This document shows positions 55,926 to 64,000 of a stretch of 64,000 nt of DNA, piece by piece (positions within the stretch are counted from its first letter, which is position 1; every line of letters starts with the position of its first letter). The translations under genes and the position numbers were made by a program. The notes under the pieces are model-generated. The model saw only the letters and a program-made list of their open reading frames with translations, did no database searches and was not told where the DNA came from. Source of the stretch: Woeseiaceae bacterium (GTDB lineage: Bacteria; Pseudomonadota; Gammaproteobacteria; Steroidobacterales; Woeseiaceae); NCBI GenBank assembly GCA_021773135.1, contig JAJFKP010000038.1, positions 62,001-126,000 on the forward strand, read 5' to 3'.

Positions 55926-57649
55926 GCACAATCACGGTCCGCAAGTTGCAGTCGAGTGAACCCAGTTTGCCGCTAGGTGAACGACTGATCGCAGCCGGAT
56001 TAATCACCGATGACCAACTGCAGGTAGCGCTGACCGAACAAAGTCGTAGCGATGAGCCGCTGGGCCGCATACTTGTTCGCCTCGGGCTGATCAGCGAGGC
56101 CATGTTACGAGACACGCTGGGTGAGTCTCTCGGTCATGAAAGTATCGATCTTTCATCAGTCGTTCCTGATCCGGACGCGCTGCAGATGATCCCGAAAAAC
56201 ATTGCACGCCGATATCACCTGCTGCCAATCAATTTTGACAAAAACGAGAAGGTCCTGACCATCGCAATGGCGGACACCTACAACGTTGTTGCGATTGATC
56301 AGACAGCTGCACTGATTGGTAGCGAAATAGGACTCGAAACACTGGTTGCCGGTGAGGCAGAGATTGAGGCCGCAATTGAGCAATTCTATCAATTCGAGCT
56401 TTCGATTCAGGGCATTCTGCATGAAATAGATACTGGTGAGGTCGACAAGCTTAATCTTGCCATCGAACACGAGGAATATAGTCATCCCCTTATTCGACTG
56501 GTAGATGCAATCCTGGCGGATGCTGTTAAGCGGGATGCATCTGATATTCATCTCGAGCCGGAAGCGGGTTTTCTGCGCGTAAGGTATCGCATCGATGGCG
56601 TAATGCGGCAGGTCATGGCGCTGCATCGCAGCTATTGGCCGGGCATGGTTGTGCGGCTCAAAGTGATGTCAAAGATGAATATCGCGGAGACTCGTGCGCC
56701 GCAGGACGGTCGCATATCGCTCCGCCTGGCCGGTCGGCCAATCGATTTCCGCGTCGCCTGCCAGCAAACGACCCATGGAGAAAATTTTGTGCTCCGTGTA
56801 CTCGACCGGCAGAAGGGCATCTTGCCACTTGAAAAACTGAATCTCGCCAAAGATACACTGACGAATGTGCAGGTAATGATGGCCAGGCCAGAGGGAATAA
56901 TCCTGGTAACGGGACCAACGGGCAGCGGCAAAACCACGACGTTGTACTCGATGCTGAATTACCGCAATGACGAATCGGTCAATATCATGACGCTGGAAGA
57001 CCCGGTCGAGTATCCAATGGCAATGATTCGACAAACGTCGCTAAACGAGGCGGCGAAGCTGGACTTTGCGAATGGTATCCGGTCGATGATGCGTCAGGAC
57101 CCGGACATCATTCTGGTTGGCGAAATAAGGGACGAGGAAACCGCCGAAATGGCGTTCCGCGCAGCCATGACCGGCCACCAGGTGTTTTCGACATTGCATA
57201 CCAATTCGGCGTTAGGCGCCATGCCGCGCCTGATTGATATCGGCGTCAAACCACAGATCATGGCCGGCAATATTATAGGAATCGTTGCGCAACGCCTGGT
57301 GCGAAGATTGTGCCGCCATTGCAAGCAGGCTTATGCACCCGATGCAACGGAAATGAAATTATTGAGCGCTGATTCTTCCAAGCCGTTGCTGCTCTATAAG
57401 GAGAACGGCTGTGACACCTGCAACTTTTTAGGTTTCAAGGGCAGAGTGGCCGTGGTGGAAGTACTCAAAATTGACGCAAAGATGGATGAACTCATCGCGC
57501 GGGCGGCAACCCGTCAGGAAATGCTCGACGCCGCCGAGGCCAACGGCTTCAGGGATCTCGCAGACGACGCTGTAAGGCATGTGCTTGCAGGATCCACAAG
57601 CCTGTCAGAGATATCGCGGGTCGTGGATCTAACGACGAGAGTGGGGTAG
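55922..57649 (+). CDS. mshE: pilus assembly ATPase (MshE-like)
   Basis: 575 residues. Walker A GPTGSGKTTT, Asp box EDPVEYP, Walker B (QDPDIILVGEIRDEETAEMAF) and the His box are all intact. The N-terminus has two copies of the MshEN c-di-GMP module (PLGERLIAAGLITDDQLQVALTEQ and PLGRILVRLGLISEAML); the usual arginine before LG is proline in both. A cysteine quartet (RRLCRHCKQAY ... CDTCNF) binds zinc as in other family members. It polymerises the pilus. Confidence 0.92.
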   Translation: MSTITVRKLQSSEPSLPLGERLIAAGLITDDQLQVALTEQSRSDEPLGRILVRLGLISEAMLRDTLGESLGHESIDLSSVVPDPDALQMIPKNIARRYHLLPINFDKNEKVLTIAMADTYNVVAIDQTAALIGSEIGLETLVAGEAEIEAAIEQFYQFELSIQGILHEIDTGEVDKLNLAIEHEEYSHPLIRLVDAILADAVKRDASDIHLEPEAGFLRVRYRIDGVMRQVMALHRSYWPGMVVRLKVMSKMNIAETRAPQDGRISLRLAGRPIDFRVACQQTTHGENFVLRVLDRQKGILPLEKLNLAKDTLTNVQVMMARPEGIILVTGPTGSGKTTTLYSMLNYRNDESVNIMTLEDPVEYPMAMIRQTSLNEAAKLDFANGIRSMMRQDPDIILVGEIRDEETAEMAFRAAMTGHQVFSTLHTNSALGAMPRLIDIGVKPQIMAGNIIGIVAQRLVRRLCRHCKQAYAPDATEMKLLSADSSKPLLLYKENGCDTCNFLGFKGRVAVVEVLKIDAKMDELIARAATRQEMLDAAEANGFRDLADDAVRHVLAGSTSLSEISRVVDLTTRVG

Positions 57650-57654
57650 CCGGC

Positions 57655-58857
57655 ATGCCGAACTTTGCTTATCGTGCTATCGATACCAACGGCAGTATTG
57701 TCGATGGATACCTTGATGCCCCCAATGAAAGCGCACTTGAAGCGCGGCTCAAGCAATCCGACTCTGAATTGTTGCGCTGCAAAGTTAAATCATCACGACG
57801 ATTCAGCCGTCGCAGCAAGGTATCACGACGCGAACTGATCGGTTTCTGCTTTCACATGGAGCAGGTTTCTCGGGCAGGCCTGCCGATGCTGGAGGCACTA
57901 ACGGACCTGCGTGACAGCATATCGAATCCGGGCTTTCGCGAGGTGCTAGCGAGTCTGCTTGCTGCAGTCGAGGGTGGCAAGAAATTGTCGCAGGCAATGG
58001 AGGATCACCCCGACACGTTTGACGAAGTGTTTGTCAATCTGATTGCGGTCGGCGAAGAAACCGGCGAGTTGGCTGAGGTCATGAAAAAGTTGACAGAGGC
58101 TCTCAAATGGCAGGACGAACTGGTTGCACAGGCGAAGTCAATAATCATCTATCCCGCATTCGTTGGCACAGTTGTCCTGTCTGTCTTGTTTTTCATGATG
58201 ATTTACGTTGTGCCACAGATGGTCGATTTTATTCGCGAAATGGGTCAGGACCTGCCGCTGCACACTCGTGCGCTGATCGGGCTGTCAAATTTCCTGGTCG
58301 GCAACTGGTGGTGGGTCGTGCCAATGCCACCGGCCGTCTTCTTTTCGATCTCTTATCTTGCCCGGCAGAGTGTGGCGATGCGTTTCAGAGTGGATAACTG
58401 GAAGCTCAAATTCTGGTACACGGGACCGATTGTGTCGAAAATCATTCTGAGTCGATTCGCCAGTTATTTCGCGCTCCTATACAGCGCCGGCCTTGATGTC
58501 CTGGCGGCATTGAAAATCAGCGAAGACATTGCCGGTAACGCCGTGGTGAAGGATGCACTGGAGAAGATTTCGGTATCCATCAAGGCAGGGAAATCACTTA
58601 GCGCAGGAATTGAAGCGACCGGACTCTTTCCACCCCTTGTCGTTCGTATGGTGAGTATGGGTGAATCGACAGGCCGGCTCGATGCAGCGCTAAGTAACGT
58701 GAGTTATTTCTACGACCGGGAAGTCAATGAGTCAATCGATCGGCTGAAAGCCATGATCGAGCCTGCAATGACCGTCGTTCTCGGAAGCATTATGGCCTGG
58801 GTAATGCTGTCTGTGCTTGGGCCGATCTACGAAACCATCAGCAGGATCGGAGTCTGA
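57655..58857 (+). CDS. mshG: pilus platform protein (MshG/PilC/GspF family)
   Basis: 400 residues. Two repeated GspF domains with three membrane segments: FCFHMEQVSRAGLPMLEALTDL and FASYFALLYSAGLDVLAALKI begin the two halves. The conserved VRMVSMGESTGRLDAAL is present in the second. It is the inner-membrane platform on which the ATPase acts. Starts 5 bases after the ATPase. Confidence 0.93.
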   Translation: MPNFAYRAIDTNGSIVDGYLDAPNESALEARLKQSDSELLRCKVKSSRRFSRRSKVSRRELIGFCFHMEQVSRAGLPMLEALTDLRDSISNPGFREVLASLLAAVEGGKKLSQAMEDHPDTFDEVFVNLIAVGEETGELAEVMKKLTEALKWQDELVAQAKSIIIYPAFVGTVVLSVLFFMMIYVVPQMVDFIREMGQDLPLHTRALIGLSNFLVGNWWWVVPMPPAVFFSISYLARQSVAMRFRVDNWKLKFWYTGPIVSKIILSRFASYFALLYSAGLDVLAALKISEDIAGNAVVKDALEKISVSIKAGKSLSAGIEATGLFPPLVVRMVSMGESTGRLDAALSNVSYFYDREVNESIDRLKAMIEPAMTVVLGSIMAWVMLSVLGPIYETISRIGV

Positions 58858-58858
58858 C

Positions 58859-60421
58859 ATGGGCGTTCGCAGATTTTTTTATATAACACAGGATGCCCTG
58901 GTTGTTTGGAAAGCTGTAGGCAAAGCGGTAGTCGAGGAGACTCGATTTCCGAGCTCGGATGCAGGCTACGAGCTGTTTTCCCAGTATCTGGAAAGTATGC
59001 CAGAGGCCCGGACTCTGATGGTTGTCGACGTGATCGAAGAAGAGTTCAGCACTGATTCGTTGCCGGCCGTCTCTGGTAGCGATCGCAGGAGCTTGATGGA
59101 ACGGCGATTGAAGAAACGCTTTTCCCGGACCCCCTATCGTACAGGCGTTTATCTTGGCAAACGTCGCCGGGCAACCGACAACTTCAACGCCGTTTATACA
59201 GCTATTACCAATCACGAGTTAATCGATCCCTGGATAGCGCTAATCACCCGGCACAAAATTCCGTTAATCGGGATCACCTCGATTCCGCTGATGAGCGTTG
59301 ATCTGCTCAAAGAGTTTCGCAAGCCGGCTGAGAATTCCATGTTGGTCACGCTGCACCAGGGCGGTCGATTGCGACTGGTGTTCATTAAATCGGGACAGGC
59401 AGTGAGCGCGCGACTGTCGCGAAGCCTAAGTGAGCATGAAGAGGGATTCGGCCCGGCGTTAATCTCAGAAATCGTTCAGAGTCGCAAGTATCTGCAACGT
59501 TCGCGGCAGCTCGGTGCAGATGATCCATTGGATATCTATTTCATTGCAGATGAACAGGCCGTCAGCAGCGCATTGGAAGACAGCCAGGCGAATTTTAAAG
59601 CGCACATTATCGACTACACAGAAGCCGCTAAGGCATTCCGAATTGGCGCCGAATTGAAACCGGGCAACATGGAGGCGCTGTTCCTGACGCGGTGTATCCG
59701 CAAGCGCCCGCGGCTGGACTACACGCTGCGTGACCGGGTCAATTACAGCAAGCACTTGCGGGCGCGACATTTCCTCATTGGCGCCGCGACTGCCGGCGCT
59801 GTTGCATGCTCGATTGCTGCCGGCGGCTACTTGACGAGCGCATTCGTTTTCCGCAATCAGACGCAGTCGATTAATGCACAAATCGCGCAGATGGAGGAAA
59901 CCTATCGCCGTGAAAACGAAGAATTTCAACCCTTGCGAGCTGACTCACACGAGATGAAACTGGCTGTCGATACAGGGGACTACATTCTCAGGAATTCACT
60001 GCCGATCGAGTGGGTCATGGCCCAGGTGGGGCGTGTTATGGCTGACCAACCTGACATGCATATCGGGCGTCTGAGCTGGGAACTTGAAGCGGTGACGGAT
60101 CCGGACGCGGCAGGCCGCAGGCCTGGGAGGAACGACGAGAATTTGCCGGTCAATATCCCCAGGGCGGCAGCGGTTACAGCAAATTTGAGCGGTGAGATTC
60201 GTCCATACGACGGCAATCTGCGTCACGCGTTCGGGAAAATCGACGCGCTCGCACGCAACCTGCAGCAGCGGACAGCGTTCGAGCACGTCGCAGTTGCGGA
60301 GTATCCGATCGATGCGCGACCGGGCGCAGCCTTGTCCGGCGAAGTTCGGCGCACGGGTGACAATCAGCTGGCAAATTTCAGTTTAAGTCTTTCGCTGAGG
60401 GTCGACGATGCAGCCGAATAA
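58859..60421 (+). CDS. PilM-PilN-like fusion protein of the pilus operon
   Basis: 520 residues from the ATG one base after the platform gene. The N-terminal half resembles an actin-like PilM/GspL domain (FYITQDALVVWKAVGKAVVEETRF, MLVTLHQGGRLRLVFIKSGQAVSARLSR). A membrane segment (about residues 307-330, HFLIGAATAGAVACSIAAGGYLTSAFVF) follows. After it comes a periplasmic coiled-coil and PilN-like part (AQIAQMEETYRRENEEF). In MSHA systems these roles are usually spread over MshI and others. The assignment rests on architecture and position. Confidence 0.65.
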   Translation: MGVRRFFYITQDALVVWKAVGKAVVEETRFPSSDAGYELFSQYLESMPEARTLMVVDVIEEEFSTDSLPAVSGSDRRSLMERRLKKRFSRTPYRTGVYLGKRRRATDNFNAVYTAITNHELIDPWIALITRHKIPLIGITSIPLMSVDLLKEFRKPAENSMLVTLHQGGRLRLVFIKSGQAVSARLSRSLSEHEEGFGPALISEIVQSRKYLQRSRQLGADDPLDIYFIADEQAVSSALEDSQANFKAHIIDYTEAAKAFRIGAELKPGNMEALFLTRCIRKRPRLDYTLRDRVNYSKHLRARHFLIGAATAGAVACSIAAGGYLTSAFVFRNQTQSINAQIAQMEETYRRENEEFQPLRADSHEMKLAVDTGDYILRNSLPIEWVMAQVGRVMADQPDMHIGRLSWELEAVTDPDAAGRRPGRNDENLPVNIPRAAAVTANLSGEIRPYDGNLRHAFGKIDALARNLQQRTAFEHVAVAEYPIDARPGAALSGEVRRTGDNQLANFSLSLSLRVDDAAE

Positions 60422-61046
60422 ACTCGATTGGCCGTTCCTCAGGAAGGACACGTTGATACCAGGGTTATCGCTTTTGATTACCGCCATCGTGTTTGCCGCC
60501 AGCGCCTGGTATCACGGCAACCAGGCACGTGCGTACGAAATATTCGCAGCGAATCGCGAAGCCATCTCTGAGGATTACGATGAACTGGTTTATCGTCGGC
60601 GTCTCCTGGATCGCTATCACTGGCGGTATCGCGAGTTGCAGGAACTGGGGTTTGTCGGGCAAGAGCGGCGACTCGACTGGATCGAAACTATTCGCGCTGC
60701 CGCCACGAGCCTCGAATTACCACATGTTGCCTATTCACTCGAGCCGCAGCTCCAGGTTATTCGGCCGGTAGCATCGGCCTCGCCCAATGCCGACATACAG
60801 ATCTACCTCACTCGGCTGGACCTTGAGCTGGGTCTTGTACATGAGTTGGATTTGCTGCGCTTCTTTGAACGCCTTGAAAAGGAGGCACCGGGGCTCATGC
60901 AGGTCGATCAGTGCAGCCTGATACGCCAGGGGGACGTCGCAATAAAACCTACTGTAGACGCGAACATTGCGGCAAATTGTTCAGTAAAAATGTTGAGCAT
61001 AATTACCTCCGATATCAGTTTTGCGGCAGCCGGGCCGGGACAATGA
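60408..61046 (+). CDS. PilO-like pilus inner-membrane protein
   Basis: 212 residues. One N-terminal membrane segment (TLIPGLSLLITAIVFAASAWY), then a coiled coil (ANREAISEDYDELVYRRRLLDRYHWRYRELQEL) and a small periplasmic domain (VHELDLLRFFERLEKEAPGLMQVDQCSL). This is the PilO/GspM/MshJ architecture. It overlaps the preceding gene by 14 bases. Confidence 0.65.
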   Translation: MQPNKLDWPFLRKDTLIPGLSLLITAIVFAASAWYHGNQARAYEIFAANREAISEDYDELVYRRRLLDRYHWRYRELQELGFVGQERRLDWIETIRAAATSLELPHVAYSLEPQLQVIRPVASASPNADIQIYLTRLDLELGLVHELDLLRFFERLEKEAPGLMQVDQCSLIRQGDVAIKPTVDANIAANCSVKMLSIITSDISFAAAGPGQ

Positions 61047-61516
61047 GGCTGGCGATCGGAATTTTGGTGGCAATCCTGTGGGCCGGCGTGGGCCTGCAGG
61101 CGGATGAAACGCCGCCAGCTCCGAGCGCAGTTGAGCAGGTCGGAATAGGACGTGTTTTCATGAGTCCTGCAGAGCGCCGCGAACTCGATCGACTTCGCAA
61201 GCTGGAACCGGAGCCGGTTACCGGGCCGGGTGCAGAAAGTGTTACTCCAGGTACGTCTGATGTCCCTGCCGGAAAGAGGAGTCAGGGTGCCGGATATATC
61301 GTCCCATCGAGCGGCTTGCCGTATACATGGGCTGACGGCGATTTTCGACGGACTACCGATGGCAATATCGATATCGGTAAGCTGCCCGGTGCTGTATCAA
61401 TAATTCGACATCAGGGCGAGAACGTTCCGGTAAAGGCGCCTGACAAGGAAGCGGAAAAAGTAACAGACAGAGAAACCGTTTCCGTACCGGAGAGCGGTAA
61501 TGATGGCACCGATTGA
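61043..61516 (+). CDS. small periplasmic protein of the pilus operon
   Basis: 157 residues from the ATG at 61043, overlapping the PilO-like stop. A signal peptide (MRLAIGILVAILWAGVGLQA|DE) is followed by IGRVFMSPAERRELDRLRKLEPEP. This resembles short T4P-associated periplasmic proteins of the MshK/PilP type; the rest is low complexity. No lipobox. Overlaps the next gene. Confidence 0.6.
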   Translation: MRLAIGILVAILWAGVGLQADETPPAPSAVEQVGIGRVFMSPAERRELDRLRKLEPEPVTGPGAESVTPGTSDVPAGKRSQGAGYIVPSSGLPYTWADGDFRRTTDGNIDIGKLPGAVSIIRHQGENVPVKAPDKEAEKVTDRETVSVPESGNDGTD

Positions 61517-62930
61517 AAGTCGCAGGCGGCAATCAGGCGCCGCTCTGCTGCTAATAATGCTGGTCGTAATTGTCAGTGCTGCGGCAGTTCTCGTAACCAA
61601 ACTTAACCGCAATTCGTCACATATCGGTCAATTGATGACCAGCCAGGTTGCGTTGGCCGACGCCAAGGATGCACTGCTTGCTTACGCGCTGTCGTATCCG
61701 GATACCCATAGCAACGGCGCAAGCCAGCTGCCGTGCCCGGATCTCGATGCAAGTGGCAGCACACTGGACGGGGAGGCACATACCCTGAACTGTGGTGCGG
61801 CCGGCGTAAACATGATGGGCAGACTGCCCTGGAGGACGCTCGGCATTGCGCCGCCGATAGACGGTGCTGGCGAGTGCATCTGGTACGCAGTATCTGGCGC
61901 ATACAAAAGTGCAGGTGCCGCAACGGCGCCAATGATTAATCCCGATTCCAATGGGCAGCTCGAGTTATACCAGAGTGAGACTGGCATGTTGGTTGAAGGA
62001 CAAATGCCTGACGAGAGACCGGCTGCAGTCATCATCGCGCCGGGACCGGCAATCGACGCACAAAGTCGGCAGGCCGTTTCTTTGCCGGGACAACAGTGTA
62101 GCGATGATTTCACGGCTGCGTCGTTTCTCGAATCCGACCCAGTTATTGGCGTATCCAACGCGGTGCTTTCGGGTGGCGCCGGGCTGGAACAATTCGTCAA
62201 GGCTGCAGGAGCCGTTGCGGTTCTCAACGATCGCATCATTACCATCAGTCGTCGAGAAATGGCTGATCTCGTGTATGCGCGACACGATTTTGACGCGCGC
62301 ATCACTGCATTGACGAACACGCTGGCAAGTTGTGTCGCGGCTTACGGACTATCGAATCCAGGCGGCCCGAACGATCTGCGCCTGCCCTGGCCAGCACCCA
62401 CGGCATTGCCGGATTATCGCGTTGATGGGGAATACGACGACGTAGCAGGCGGCCTGCTGTCGGGTCGCCTCGCCGACCTTGTTGCGGACAGCAACACGCT
62501 GACGAATAACTCTTTAAGCCGGTTATTGACTGACTGCGATCCCGTGGTTGTGCCCGGCTGGGGCCCTGAGCTTTTTGCACTTTGGCAAAACTGGAAAGAC
62601 CACTTTTTCTACTATGTCGCCGAATCATTCAGCCCCGCTGCCCCAGTACCCAGCACGTGCGCAGATTGCATTACCGTCAATGGGTCCGGTCCGTATGCGG
62701 GCGTGGTCATTTTTGCGAATCGTCGATTGGAAGTTCCGGGACAGCTGCGCAATGCGCCACCGATCGATACGGACACCAGGGATGATATCGCCAATTACCT
62801 TGAGTCGGCGAACAGCACCAGCCATCCATACGTCAGCGGCACCGTAGATCTCGAATCGAGACCAGCGGATAGCATCTTTAACGATGTTTTGTATTGCATC
62901 GATTCAGCACTCAATGTGGCGAGCTGCTAG
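61500..62930 (+). CDS. prepilin-like protein (PilX/GspK type)
   Basis: 476 residues; ATGs at 61500 and 61503 are both possible. N-terminus RRRQSGAALLLIMLVVIVSAAAVLV is a prepilin-like leader with G|A and no glutamate at +5, as in PilX/GspK tip proteins. Residues after it contain YALSYPDTHSNGASQLPCPDLDASG ... LNCGAAGVNMMGRLPWRTLGI, which recurs in the next gene. Several cysteines may form disulfides. Probably a minor pilin at the tip. Confidence 0.75.
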   Translation: MMAPIESRRRQSGAALLLIMLVVIVSAAAVLVTKLNRNSSHIGQLMTSQVALADAKDALLAYALSYPDTHSNGASQLPCPDLDASGSTLDGEAHTLNCGAAGVNMMGRLPWRTLGIAPPIDGAGECIWYAVSGAYKSAGAATAPMINPDSNGQLELYQSETGMLVEGQMPDERPAAVIIAPGPAIDAQSRQAVSLPGQQCSDDFTAASFLESDPVIGVSNAVLSGGAGLEQFVKAAGAVAVLNDRIITISRREMADLVYARHDFDARITALTNTLASCVAAYGLSNPGGPNDLRLPWPAPTALPDYRVDGEYDDVAGGLLSGRLADLVADSNTLTNNSLSRLLTDCDPVVVPGWGPELFALWQNWKDHFFYYVAESFSPAAPVPSTCADCITVNGSGPYAGVVIFANRRLEVPGQLRNAPPIDTDTRDDIANYLESANSTSHPYVSGTVDLESRPADSIFNDVLYCIDSALNVASC

Positions 62931-62956
62931 GCAAAGGGGAAACAAGAGTAGATGTT

Positions 62957-63721
62957 ATGAAAACGCAAAGCGGATTTACCCTGGTTGAACTATCGATCGT
63001 CATACTGATCATGGGCCTGATTCTCGGTGGTCTTGCCATGCCGTTGTCCACGCAACTGGAAAACGGCCGTATTCGCGAGACAAAGGATCTCCTGGCCACC
63101 ACTGAAGCGGCAATCCAGGGGTATGCGCTCGTCAACGGTTTCCTGCCGTGTCCCGCAACGCCGGGCAGCAACGGGCTGTCAGCCACATCAGGCGGTGCCT
63201 GTGTTGTTCAGCATGGTTTCGTGCCGGCATCAACCCTGGGTCTCGCCGGGCCACGTAACGATGACAACCTGATGCTCGACAGCTGGGCGAGTCCGGTTCG
63301 CTACAGTGTCACCGCTGCCGACGTCGATAGTGACGGCAACTGGGATTTCATTGCCCCTGGTGAAATGCGCGACGTGACAATGGCCCTGCTTAACCCCGAT
63401 CTCGTCGTCTGCTCCAGTGGTGTGGGTTCGTCTGCGGTCAGCTGTTCCGGCCCGGCGACAACGCTGACGAACGCTGCTCCCGCAGTGGTCTTTTCCATGG
63501 GCAAAGACTGGGGGTCATTCAGCTCCGCGGATCAACAGGAAAACGTTGGCACGTCGCTTGGCGGTGGACCAACCGCGACCAATTATCCGATTGCCGCCGA
63601 TCTGGTCTCGGTAAGCCGCCGTCGCAGCGAGCGTCCTGGCGACGAGTTTGATGACCTCGTTTCCTGGATGTCGGCGAGCAACCTTTACCGGCGCATGGTC
63701 GCAGGCGGCCAGTTGCCCTGA
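62957..63721 (+). CDS. type IV prepilin-like protein
   Basis: 254 residues from the ATG at 62957. A class III leader (MKTQSG|FTLVELSIVILIMGLILGGL) gives a prepilin peptidase site between G and F, with E5 present. The region YALVNGFLPCPATPGSNGLSATSGGACVVQHGFVPASTLGLAG repeats the LPCP...TLG module of the preceding protein. Minor pilin or pseudopilin. Confidence 0.85.
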   Translation: MKTQSGFTLVELSIVILIMGLILGGLAMPLSTQLENGRIRETKDLLATTEAAIQGYALVNGFLPCPATPGSNGLSATSGGACVVQHGFVPASTLGLAGPRNDDNLMLDSWASPVRYSVTAADVDSDGNWDFIAPGEMRDVTMALLNPDLVVCSSGVGSSAVSCSGPATTLTNAAPAVVFSMGKDWGSFSSADQQENVGTSLGGGPTATNYPIAADLVSVSRRRSERPGDEFDDLVSWMSASNLYRRMVAGGQLP

Positions 63722-63798
63722 ATTGGCAAGGAAATTGTGACCTGGGTCAAGAAACAGGAAAAAGTCTTGAAAACAGCGGGTTACGAATCGCATTAATC

Positions 63799-63825
63799 TA
63801 AAGTTTCAAAAAGTCGGGCCGATAA
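63799..63825 (+). promoter_or_regulatory. perfect sigma-28 (FliA) promoter before a pilin gene
   Basis: TAAAGTTT-N11-GCCGATAA, identical to the FliA consensus at all 16 positions. Start near 63832, about 70 bases before the GTG of the last gene. Confidence 0.85.
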
Positions 63826-63899
63826 ATGGACTAACGGCGCGTGCTTGGCTGAAAACGAACCACGTGCGTCAGAGCGCAAAAAATCTAAAGGATACAACC

Positions 63900-64000
63900 G
63901 TGAATATTGATCTTTCAGCACGACGCAAGCAATCCGGCTTTACGCTGGTGGAAATAGCCATCGTACTGGTCATTATCGGGCTTTTAGTCGGTGGCGTATT
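63900..64000 (+). CDS. type IV prepilin, cut by window end
   Basis: Begins with GTG after AAAGGA. The 33 visible residues (VNIDLSARRKQSG|FTLVEIAIVLVIIGLLVGGV) are a type IV prepilin leader with E5 after the G|F site. It may be the major MSHA-like pilin (mshA/mshB); the rest is beyond the window. It has a perfect FliA promoter of its own. Confidence 0.85.
   Translation, partial: MNIDLSARRKQSGFTLVEIAIVLVIIGLLVGGV

Noticed and set aside
1-64000. CRISPR arrays, tRNA or rRNA genes, insertion sequences
   Set aside because: I saw no regular spaced repeats, no tRNA-like cloverleaf and no transposase in any frame.

Overview
The window reads as a chromosomal segment of a free-living, probably marine gammaproteobacterium with a single polar flagellum. 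The flagellar genes follow the Pseudomonas/Vibrio polar order (fleQ-fleSR-fliEFGHIJ, fliK, fliLMNOPQR-flhBA-flhF-fleN-fliA). The stators look like the sodium type PomA/PomB, and the adjacent pilus genes resemble the MSHA system. A GTP-type PEP carboxykinase and overall style suggest a lineage such as Woeseiaceae or related Chromatiales-like groups, but that placement is inference.

Layout. 1-4.9 kb: housekeeping and accessory genes (SAM methyltransferase, adenylate/guanylate cyclase-FHA protein, pckG, an orphan lipoprotein). 5.0-7.0 kb, minus strand: flgA, then flgM-flgN followed by an unusual CsrA/RsmN-like gene. 7.3-17.5 kb: flgBCDEFGHIJ and flgKL. 17.6-22.9 kb: an HDOD protein, one flagellin gene, flaG, fliD, fliS and a fliT-like gene. 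23.1-27.2 kb: regulators fleQ, fleS, fleR. 27.2-43.9 kb: basal body, export apparatus, switch, FlhF/FleN. 43.9-46.2 kb: fliA, a small protein, a DUF2802 protein and a second HDOD protein; no che genes occur here. 46.2-49.8 kb, minus strand: PilZ-like protein, pomB, pomA, and a diguanylate cyclase. 50.3-51.7 kb: a second FleQ-like gene broken by a frame change. 51.7-52.7 kb, minus strand: a voltage-gated potassium channel. 53.0-64.0 kb: an MSHA-like type IV pilus operon (secretin, TPR protein, ATPase, platform protein, PilM-PilN-like fusion, PilO-like protein, small periplasmic protein, two prepilin-like proteins), ending inside a further prepilin gene.

Regulation visible in the sequence. A perfect CRP/Vfr-type site lies upstream of fleQ. 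Sigma-54 promoters (TGGCA-N6-TTGC type) precede flgA, flgB, fleSR, fliK and fliL, with a weaker one before fliD. Sigma-28 (FliA) promoters close to TAAAGTTT-N11-GCCGATAA precede flgM, flgK (inside flgJ), the first HDOD gene, the flagellin gene and pomA, and weaker ones precede the lipoprotein and diguanylate cyclase genes. Sigma-28-type promoters also precede both the pilus operon and the last pilin gene; the latter matches the consensus at every position. The window therefore suggests a flagellar hierarchy that extends to an MSHA-like pilus and to several c-di-GMP related proteins. This is the most interesting hypothesis from the region.
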